DNA from: Cepaea nemoralis
Taxonomy: Eukaryota > Mollusca > Gastropoda > Stylommatophora > Helicidae
Direction: 5' to 3'
Length of the DNA stretch: 64,000 bases
NCBI GenBank assembly: GCA_014155875.1
Contig: JACEFZ010004215.1
Coordinates: forward strand, 1-64,000
Made by a program: the position numbers and the translations under genes. Shown here one piece after another: positions 56,788 through 64,000 of the stretch. Below the pieces are notes generated by a model that made no database searches, had not been told where the DNA came from, and saw only the letters and a program-made list of their open reading frames with translations. Each line of letters opens with the position of its first letter. Within the stretch, counting starts at the first letter, position 1.

Positions 56788-57379
56788 TGTCAGCAACCGA
56801 TGTCACAGGCATTCTAGGATACTTCTCTCGCACCACACAAAAGACTTGCTAGTCGTACGAGAGGTTACACATTTTATTGCCACTGGCTCTTTGCATCACA
56901 TCAATGTACAACAAACAGTCGCTAACAAATCACACAAGAATAAATGCACAGAACTTCCTATCACTAGTCGTTTCCTAACCCTGTCGCTAATCTAACTACT
57001 CGGCTAACGAAACAAGCATCGCTAAGCGATGTTATCACTCTGAAGTCTGTGTCCCGTCTGATTCTACTCCGCGTGCTGTTTACACAGTACGCGGAAGGAC
57101 TTGGGGCGCACTACGGCTTTTGCATGTGGCCTCATTCAGCACGCTCGAGTAGTGGCCTCTCTTGAGCTACACTCTAGTTTCACGTTGCCGTGATCATGCC
57201 GTGACCAGAGTGCTAACTCTCTGGTTGACACCTCCGTGTCTCATGAGAGAACTAATTACTAGTTCCCCTTCCTATCACCTACCCTGCCCTCATGTAGGGG
57301 CACTGGGTTACCTCTAATCTACTTGAGGTAGACCACTCATTCAGGGTGGTCTTCCTCCTCTATACTTGAGTCTTTGACA
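56788..57379 (-). repeat. Element C 5' LTR
   Basis: 592 bp. Differs from the 3' LTR by a handful of substitutions and a one-base indel near 57125. Confidence 0.93.
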
Positions 57380-57789
57380 ATGATTATATTCAGCATCAGA
57401 GTATGCAAAATAGAATGGAAAATAGGTGAATTCTGCTGTTTTTCTGTCTCCGAACAATATTTAGATTCACACAGCTCCTATTAGGTAGCACTGTTGTTTT
57501 TTTCAAACTGTGTTACTTAGTCAGAGTCTAATGGTTGAAGCTTATACGAAACAATTTCGGTCTGTTATTGTGTTTTACCCCTTCCAGTTCTACTGTTGAT
57601 GTTACCTATGGTGGAGGAGTTTGACGTTTCCTGGGGTAAAGCAAGCCGCGCTCCACCTGTCGTAGCTCCGACATTAAACGTTTCCTAGAACCAAACCGGC
57701 TCGGCTATGCTATTTACGCTTATTGATTCCACTCTTTTACAATACTGTTGAATTGTAACAACTGATCCAGAGTAACACACATCAAGATG

Positions 57790-58456
57790 ACGTAGTGATC
57801 TACACCGATGTGTCAGTGGTGAGAAACAGGCGTAGTGGCTGAGGTTTAATAGCGATGGCTAATGGACGATGCTTGACAAAGGAGAGTCTGGCATATGAGA
57901 CTACGACTTCCAGCATGATAATGAAGGTGGCAGCAGTAACAGTGGCAATCCATAGGTTGGAGGAGACCACTGCAACACACATTGTATTCCTTACGGACTC
58001 AAGGAGTATGCTTAGTAAGGTGGAGAAAGGAATGTTTCATGTGCAATGGCTATCCTTGCTTCAGAGGTCACATGTTGTGAGAATTGTATGGATTTTTGGC
58101 CTGGCCATGCAGGAGTGCGGAGGAATGAGCAGGCTGATAGGCTGACAGGGAATGACCTCTTGATGGTAGTTTACCTATGGACAAGGGAGAGGTGATCGAG
58201 GGCCTGTGGGACCAGGTGGAAAAGGTGAGGAAACATATTGAGAACCCGCATGTGGAATAGGCTGATATGCAGGGGATAGGCATGGGTTCAGGAAGAATTT
58301 CAAAACCGAGAGGGAAGACTAGGAGAACTGTCCATAAGATAGCGGTGGGAACGATTAGTAGTATGACTCTTCGCTAACAGTTGAACGAGGGGACAGAGCG
58401 CATACGGGAATGTTCTAACTACAGTGATGTGGGCTCTTAGCTCAACTCAGCTCAAC
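57790..58456 (+). pseudogene. LINE 3' end with RNase H domain (first)
   Basis: In-frame codons start VIYTDVSVV (first catalytic Asp). After a stop at about 57840 the frame 57855-58145 continues through TTSSMIMKVAAV and IVFLTDSRSML, with a shifted GHAGVRNEQADR-like block near 58105-58140. This is the RNase H domain found at the C-terminus of R1/I-type and related LINEs. K/R-rich remnants reach ~58430, followed by an agctcaactc tail. RT is absent. Confidence 0.8.
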
Positions 58457-58591
58457 CCTCCGATAACGCATTTATGTATGCTTCGCGTATGTAACGCGTA
58501 TGTTTCATTTCTACTTCCACAAGCCGAATGTATGTAACACCTGTCCATCTCTCCCTCTCCTCTCCGCTCTCTCCGCTCTCTCCGCTCTCTC

Positions 58592-58653
<62 letters not shown>

Positions 58654-58750
58654 TTTTATCTTGATCTATCTCATGCTTTCTGGAGACAGAAGTACATTTA
58701 ATGCCGTGAGCTTGGGCAATAAACTTTAAATTATCATTCCCATTAAAATG
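58457..58750 (+). repeat. Dispersed repeat with (CT)n(CA)n core, copy 1
   Basis: Left flank ATGTAACACCTGTCCATCTC, then CT-rich (with CTCTCCG units), pure CT, pure CA, and right flank with GGGCAATAAACTT. Matches 60130-60460 on both sides of the simple repeat. Confidence 0.72.
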
Positions 58751-58895
58751 TGGCTTCTTTGTAATTTATGGGTCACTTAGCTACCGAGGTGAAAGTTCAC
58801 ATTGTTTTGTTGTTGACCTGATGTCAAATTACAGGATGACGCTCTAGTGCCCTGTAAATGTCCATGACCCCTTTTATTTTGGGGACACAGCATGC

Positions 58896-59935
58896 AGGGC
58901 GATGCGCTACCTTCTTGATTTTCCAACCATTGAAGACAGAATACATGTTTGCAGAGCACGCGCCTACCTCAGAGTTAACGCAAACACACAACATCCACTG
59001 CATAGTGAAATTATGAAGGTGAAGGGCAGCAGGTTAAAAAGAGGACGGTCGTGGATGGGTCAAGCCGAAGACATTCTTCAACAGGTGTGTTCACTTGAGG
59101 ACTTAAAACCTGTCGAGGAGTGGGTACAAGTGCCAACAGATTTCTGCACATCCTTTTCAGTGTGCATCCAACTATATTTGAAATGCAGACAAGAAAATCC
59201 GGCTGCTGTGGAGGCTGAAGTACAAGCGTTGATTTTCGAGAATTCGCTAGACGGTGATGCTTTCATCTACACAGATGGGTCTGTCGTCCGACATGTGAGA
59301 AGCTCATGAGCCTTTACGGCTCGGGCCGGAGGGAGAATTGTGAAGGAGGGCTCTGGTGCTTTCACTGAAACCACAAGTAGCCTGACTATGGAAGTCATGG
59401 CAGTAAGTAAAGCAATAATATGGCTCGAGACACAGACATTCACTACGGCATGTTTCCTTAGCGACTCAATGAACATGATCAAGAGGATAGAGGAGGGGTC
59501 GATCCGAAGAGAATAGTTGCTGCCTGTGGAGCGGTCTCGGCTGGCAAAGATAAGTTTCATCTTCGTGCCAGGGCATGCAGGAGTACAAGGAAATGAGCGG
59601 GCTGACAAGCTCGCAGGTGAGGCTGCTGTGGAGGGCGGATGCGCCATGGACCAGGCTGACATTCTGAATGCTCTACGAGAAGAATTTTGCGTGAACCAAG
59701 TGATGACTGGGAATCTACAACCATGGCCAGACTGCGAGAACAGCAAATTAAAAGAGGGGTGGCCAAACAAGAACATTACGAAGGAAGCCAAAGAAGATTG
59801 ATAAACCAACACAGAACTGGCGTCGTTAGCCGCTACACGCTGCGGGATTTGCTGAGGAGGGGATCCGAGCACTTATGGACTGAATGGTTCGATGTGCAAT
59901 GAGTATGATCTGTCGAATAACTAACTAACTAACTT
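58896..59935 (+). pseudogene. LINE 3' end with RNase H domain (second)
   Basis: 58902-59309 gives the RT C-terminal connection (MRYLLDFPTIEDR, GRSWMGQAEDIL) leading into AFIYTDGSVV (RNase H Asp). A TGA interrupts at 59307. The frame continues with SLTMEVMAV (Glu) and CFLSDSMNM (Asp), has a TAG near 59515, then IFVPGHAGVQGNERADKL (59559-59610) with the last catalytic positions. C-terminal shuffled frames extend to about 59900, and the element ends in an (ACTA)n tail at 59916-59934. It is better preserved than the copy at 57790 and is a related but distinct subfamily. Confidence 0.87.
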
Positions 59936-60129
59936 GTTTGGGGGACAAGACTCAGGGATTTAACTAGCAATTAGAGACTATGGCCTGTCACCAAAACGTA
60001 CCATACAATGGAACGCTTTATTTTTATTTTTTTTTCAACGTTTATTTCATACAAAGCAATGTATATTTACAAGGTGTAATGCGTGTTTCTTTGTTTGTGT
60101 ATATTACAGAGCGTTGCCGTTTGTTAGTG

Positions 60130-60263
60130 TTATGTGTCACATGCGTTAAAAACAATTACATGCATATACAGTTATGATAATATGACATTTATGGCATAGT
60201 GCATGTAAACACACATTCCTCGTTTCATTTCCATATTCACACGTGGAATGCATGTTACCCCTG

Positions 60264-60344
<81 letters not shown>

Positions 60345-60460
60345 ATCACACACACACACCCACACACACATTCTCTTGCTTTTTATAGATGATAGTGCAT
60401 GGATTTCAGTGATCTAGGGCAATAGACTTAACAGTCTCATTCTATTTAAATTGTGTGTAT
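60130..60460 (+). repeat. Dispersed repeat with (CT)n(CA)n core, copy 2
   Basis: GTGGAATGCATGTTACCCCT and GTCCATCTCT on the left, about 75 bp of CT, then CA, then GGGCAATAGACTTAACAG on the right. Confidence 0.75.
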
Positions 60461-61119
60461 GGGGGGGGGAGGGGGGATGGGGTTTCATGTGCATATATTA
60501 ATATAATTACCTGTGTATCAACCAAAGCAATAGTTATATTTACCTAGATACCTACACGAATTACCCATACTTGGCTACCCATATACAAATACCATACATG
60601 TTGGCCTTGGTATTCTACAACTATGTATTCGTGCTGGGAAATCCTGTTGAAAATAATAGGCAAAGAGCAAACCGCTGAACGCAAAATTGCCTAGTGACCA
60701 GCCGCCACTAGACACACAAAGCCGGTGGCCGGGTCTTACAAAGGACACGCAGCCAGTTTTCTACAAAGCCGTTGTTTCCCTAGGCCAGAGGCGTGTAATA
60801 TCTGTGCTCTCCGATGCTTGTTTCCACCTAGTAAGAAGTGTTCCAAAGTATTTACAAAATAAACCGCACACAGGGCTCGCGTCGCGAGGCGCACACACGT
60901 TCTAAAATTTCCGCAACAGTGACTGGTCTGGGACGCTCCCGTTCAAACTGCACTGTTGTTAGTCAAAACGACCGGGTGTCGGTATTATATGATAGCCCTC
61001 TGAGATAAAACATGTATATCCATATTCTATGTTCCACATTCTACCATACAAGCATGCACCTATATGTGTGCATGTACACATATATGCGTGCATGTCCACA
61101 TTCATACATATTATGGATA
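60461..61119. other. Intergenic, no gene seen
   Basis: A G-run near 60462, otherwise mixed sequence. Nothing recognisable. Confidence 0.55.
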
Positions 61120-64000
61120 TTCAATTGAGTAAACAAATAAACTGGTTTTATTTCGTTATGTCTGTGTGTTTGTGAATATTTGTGTTATTTTGTTTTGGAA
61201 CATATGCAGTATTAAACGTGAATTGTACGTTTTGTATTTGTAAAATGCGGCGTTTCTACAGGACCATACTAGGTACCTGTATTCTGCTAGAGAAATCAGC
61301 AATTTCGTGTGGTTGTCTTTGGAAGATTTGGGTAAAGTGTTTAAAAAAACTGCTTTATACATATCTGTTTTCTTTTTAGTAAATGTTTCAATGAGTTGTC
61401 TCAGTGTGTCTAGTGCGGTTTGGACTGTTGGACAAGTGTAATAAATGTGATCTTCGGTTTCCTGTATGTTCCGTCTGCAGAGCTGACATTGTGTTATTTG
61501 TTTTGCCCTGCGTGCTTGTTTTTCCGTAGTAGGTGACATGTTAAAGATTAAACGGTACGTAATTTCTCTGGCTTTGGGTTTGATGTGCGGATTGTGGAGA
61601 TTAGTGAAAGTACATGTGTAGTCTTGTATGTAGTATTTTTGTCCCCTTTTTATTCTGAGTCGTAGTGGGGGTGCTTGTTGATTGACTAGATATTTGTAAA
61701 TCTGGTTTGTTGTCTGGTGTAGTAAATGCTCGCGTCCTTGAAGTGCGTGTATGCATGTCTTGTAGAAAGCGGGTAGTGTTCCAAAATGGTGTGGTGAATT
61801 AAGTTGTATTCTTCTAAGGTGTTGCAGTCTGAGTTCTATGTAATAGAGTGCTAGTGGGTGTTTTTCAGGTTGATTGAGGATATGTCCTATGTGTTGGATT
61901 CTAAGCGCTTGTATTTTTGTATCTATGTCTTGTAGTGCTATTCCTCCTTTTCGTTTGTCCTGTATGAGTGTCTTATGTTTGATGGAATAGATTGTGCTGC
62001 CAAAGATGAAACGTCTGATGTGTTTGTTGATGTCTGTGACTGTCTGTTTAGGAGGGTCTAGCACTGTGACTAAATATATTATTTTGGGAATGACGAAAGT
62101 GTTAACTATGATGCTCCTACCAAATATTGTGGATGTCTTATACCTGTATCTGTGCAGCATGTCTATAATTTTTTGTGTGAGGTTTTGCCATGTCTGTGCG
62201 TGCATCTGTCGGGAGTTATTAGGAAATGTTATCCCATATAGTTTGATGTTGTCTGTGGCTGTTAAGTCGGGAGGGAAGTCTGTTTTGTTTCGCCACTTAC
62301 CGAGACCCATTATGTGTGATTTTTGTATGTTTAATTTTGCCCCACTCCCCTTACCAAACTGTGTAAAGGTGTAAAGTATATTTGTAACGGATGTTTTGTT
62401 GGTGGGGAAGAAAGCGGTGTCGTCTGCGTATGCAAGCAACTTCCGCTCTCCTCCGCCTGGTATGAATGTGCCTGTGATGTTGGTGTCTTGTCTGATTGCT
62501 TCCAGTAGTGGTTCTAAAACCAGCACATATAGGAGCGGCGACAGAGGACATCCTTGTCTCACCGATCTTGTGAGCCGGAAGCCTGCAGTGAGTGTGTGGT
62601 TAACCAACACCTTACTCTCAGGATTCCGGTACAAGATCGCTATCCACCTCCCAAAGTACTGGCCTAAATTGCACTGTGTTAATGTCTTGTGTAGATAGGA
62701 GTGGGAAATTCTGTCAAAGGCTTTCTCCTGGTCTAGGGACAAAAGAGAGGCCTGACAGTCTTTCTCCTGTGTGTATGTGATGATGTCTCTAATAAAATGT
62801 GTATGCTGGTGAATGTTTCTATGTGGTACGCCGCATTGTTGGTCTGGGTGTATGAGTGTTGACATAAAGGGTCTCAGTTTGTGGGTCAGTGCTTTTGTTA
62901 GTATTTTATAGTCTGTGTTGAGTAGAGATATGGGTCTGTAATTTTTCATCTGTGTCTTGTCTGTGTTGTGTTTAGGTATGAGTGTTATGTACGACATGTT
63001 GCAACTGTCTGGTAGTTGTTCTTTGTCAAAGGCGTCTTGATATACTTTAAGAAGAAGGCCACCTAAGATAGGAAAGAAATGTTGGTAGAATTCTACAGTC
63101 AAGCCGTCCGGTCCTGGTGTCTTGTCTTTGTTCATTTTGCTGAGTGCGTGTGTTATGTCTGCTAGTGTTAGTTCTGTGTCTAGTATGTCTTTGTCTGCGT
63201 CTGACAGCTGTTTACTGTATTTTAGAAATTTGTCTTGTGTCTGTGTGTCTACTGTCTCTGCTGTAAATAGGTGTGTGTAGTATTGATTGAATGCTTCTGT
63301 TATTTGCGCGGGTTCTGTTTGTGTGGTGCCTTGCATGTCTATTATTTTGCTTATTTGTCTGCTGTGTTGTACGTTCCGTTCAATCGCTAAATATTGTTTA
63401 CTGGGAGACTCTTGCGTGATTGTGGTTAGTTTTGTTCTAAGGAGGGCGCCTAGATATCTGTGTTGTTGGTGCTGCTCTAATTGTTCTTCTAGTGTGTTTA
63501 AATGTGGTGCTTTGTTGTCCATCTGTTTTGTTAGTTGTATGGCTGTTTGTATAATTTGTTCTTGTCTTAATCTGTCTTTGTGTATGATGGATGCTAGGTG
63601 TTGTGTTCTGCTTCGTATTGTATTTTTCAGTAGGTCCCAGTATTGTCCGATGTTATCAGCCGGTATGTGGTCGGTATATGTGTGTAAAAGTTGTACCATG
63701 TATTCCTCATATTCTGTATTCTTTAGAAGTGTATTATTAAACTTCCAATGTTGTGAACGTTTGTTTATCTGTGTGTTTATGTTGCTTGTACTGATGTGTG
63801 CTAATATGGCTTTGTGGTCTGTGTACTGTAATGTCTCTTGTAGGTGCCTAGTGTTTACTATGTGGTGTGTTGCAGGTATATATATCCTATCTAATCTTCT
63901 TGCTGTGTGGTGTGTTTTATTTGTGTGGGTTGTTTCTCGCTTATTTGGATGTTTGTGTCTGAATGTGTCTATTAAATTGTGTGTGTCTAAAATGTTTTGC
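61120..64000 (-). mobile_element. LINE of L1/Tx1-like appearance, running off the window
   Basis: 3' end region with an AATAAA-type signal just after the stop (61145-61155 on the minus strand), a single long ORF upstream and no simple-repeat tail. The 5' part lies beyond 64000. Confidence 0.85.
61156..63999 (-). CDS. LINE ORF2: endonuclease C-terminus and reverse transcriptase (partial)
   Basis: Open from the window edge (codon 63999) to TAA at 61156, at least 947 codons with no stop. The first ~70 visible codons are the end of an EEP endonuclease (RRLDRIYIP and TDHKAILAH, the S/T-D-H catalytic block). Then a Q/H-rich linker, and RT: KTPGPDGLTVEFYQ, YITLIPKH, NYRPISLLNTDYKI, LLSLDQEKAFDR (Asp), RSVRQGCPLSPLLY, LLAYADDTAFF (catalytic). 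Near the C-terminus CQLCRRNIQETEDHIYYTC is the CCHC-like zinc motif common in L1/Tx1-like ORF2. All catalytic residues seen are intact, so this may be a recent or active copy. Codon choice is skewed to A and C on the coding strand (many ACA, CAA, CAC), which makes the plus strand strikingly T/G-rich. Confidence 0.93.
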   Translation of the reverse strand, partial: QNILDTHNLIDTFRHKHPNKRETTHTNKTHHTARRLDRIYIPATHHIVNTRHLQETLQYTDHKAILAHISTSNINTQINKRSQHWKFNNTLLKNTEYEEYMVQLLHTYTDHIPADNIGQYWDLLKNTIRSRTQHLASIIHKDRLRQEQIIQTAIQLTKQMDNKAPHLNTLEEQLEQHQQHRYLGALLRTKLTTITQESPSKQYLAIERNVQHSRQISKIIDMQGTTQTEPAQITEAFNQYYTHLFTAETVDTQTQDKFLKYSKQLSDADKDILDTELTLADITHALSKMNKDKTPGPDGLTVEFYQHFFPILGGLLLKVYQDAFDKEQLPDSCNMSYITLIPKHNTDKTQMKNYRPISLLNTDYKILTKALTHKLRPFMSTLIHPDQQCGVPHRNIHQHTHFIRDIITYTQEKDCQASLLSLDQEKAFDRISHSYLHKTLTQCNLGQYFGRWIAILYRNPESKVLVNHTLTAGFRLTRSVRQGCPLSPLLYVLVLEPLLEAIRQDTNITGTFIPGGGERKLLAYADDTAFFPTNKTSVTNILYTFTQFGKGSGAKLNIQKSHIMGLGKWRNKTDFPPDLTATDNIKLYGITFPNNSRQMHAQTWQNLTQKIIDMLHRYRYKTSTIFGRSIIVNTFVIPKIIYLVTVLDPPKQTVTDINKHIRRFIFGSTIYSIKHKTLIQDKRKGGIALQDIDTKIQALRIQHIGHILNQPEKHPLALYYIELRLQHLRRIQLNSPHHFGTLPAFYKTCIHALQGREHLLHQTTNQIYKYLVNQQAPPLRLRIKRGQKYYIQDYTCTFTNLHNPHIKPKAREITYRLIFNMSPTTEKQARRAKQITQCQLCRRNIQETEDHIYYTCPTVQTALDTLRQLIETFTKKKTDMYKAVFLNTLPKSSKDNHTKLLISLAEYRYLVWSCRNAAFYKYKTYNSRLILHMFQNKITQIFTNTQT

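Larger units (their letters stand above)
44985..57379 (-). mobile_element. Element C: gypsy-type LTR retrotransposon with INT-RT-RH order (Gmr1-like)
   Basis: LTRs of 593 bp (44985-45577) and 592 bp (56788-57379), differing by only a few bases, start TGTCAGCAACC and end TTTGACA on the plus strand. In minus orientation the order is 5' LTR, tRNA-Leu-type primer site, ~1.1 kb leader, gag, CCHC knuckle, protease, integrase, RT, RNase H, ~2.1 kb non-coding, purine tract, 3' LTR. A 3.1 kb LINE interrupts pol. Without it the element is about 9.3 kb. The flanks atat and atga do not give a clear TSD. Integrase upstream of RT is the copia order, but the RT, RNase H and GPF module of the integrase are gypsy-type, which is the defining mix of the Gmr1-like group. 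Near-identical LTRs indicate recent insertion. Confidence 0.92.

Noticed and set aside
44981..57383. Target site duplication for element C
   Set aside because: Flanks atat and atga agree at only two of four bases; not called.

Overview
This window reads as metazoan nuclear DNA, most likely lophotrochozoan and plausibly a mollusc. There are no operons or ribosome binding sites. It holds one spliced host exon, tRNA-derived SINEs, several endonuclease-type LINEs, a pogo/Tigger DNA transposon, gypsy-type LTR elements and many minisatellites. The phylum is an inference from the style of the retroelements; no diagnostic host gene settles it. Almost everything recognisable is a mobile element or a tandem repeat.

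Layout. 1-5 kb: four different minisatellites (18, 52, 60 and about 32 bp units), the last one split by a 5'-truncated LINE with an 11 bp target site duplication (TSD). 5.1 kb: one exon of an SH3BGR/SH3BGRL-type thioredoxin-fold protein, the only good candidate for a host gene. 6.2-30.1 kb: a three-level nest. A minus-strand LINE (6180-6912, resumed at 30102) was entered by LTR element B (6913-30101, minus orientation, TSD ttga), and B's left LTR was entered by LTR element A (7515-25841, plus orientation, TSD accat). Element A is the most unusual object here: four ~2.5 kb LTRs alternate with three ~2.7 kb internal regions in one tandem block. Its internal regions carry a Gag-like coiled-coil ORF and an ATGA-overlapping second ORF, and no pol. 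30.1-35.1 kb: an opposed SINE pair, two (GA)n tracts, 1.7 kb of extremely G/T-skewed repeat and a 39/41 bp minisatellite. 35.1-38.2 kb: a second, end-truncated copy of element B. 38.2-45 kb: LINE fragments, two tRNA-headed SINEs and an internally deleted Tigger element lying inside a LINE.

44.985-57.379 kb: element C, a 9.3 kb gypsy-type retrotransposon on the minus strand, with 593/592 bp LTRs, a tRNA-Leu-type primer binding site, a polypurine tract, gag with a CCHC knuckle, and protease. Its pol places integrase BEFORE reverse transcriptase and RNase H, the order known from Gmr1-like elements and otherwise typical of copia. A nearly complete 3.1 kb LINE (50604-53698) sits inside its pol with a 12 bp TSD. 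57.4-61 kb: two 3' ends of RNase H-bearing LINEs and two copies of a dispersed repeat built round a (CT)n(CA)n core. 61-64 kb: a LINE of L1/Tx1-like appearance, open to the window edge.

The elements do not form a pathway. They are a stack of insertions whose relative ages can be read from the nesting: LINE, then B, then A; gypsy C, then LINE; LINE, then Tigger with a SINE-tail insert. Element C is the only recognisable LTR element here with its own pol, while A and B carry LTRs without recognisable pol and would need enzymes in trans.
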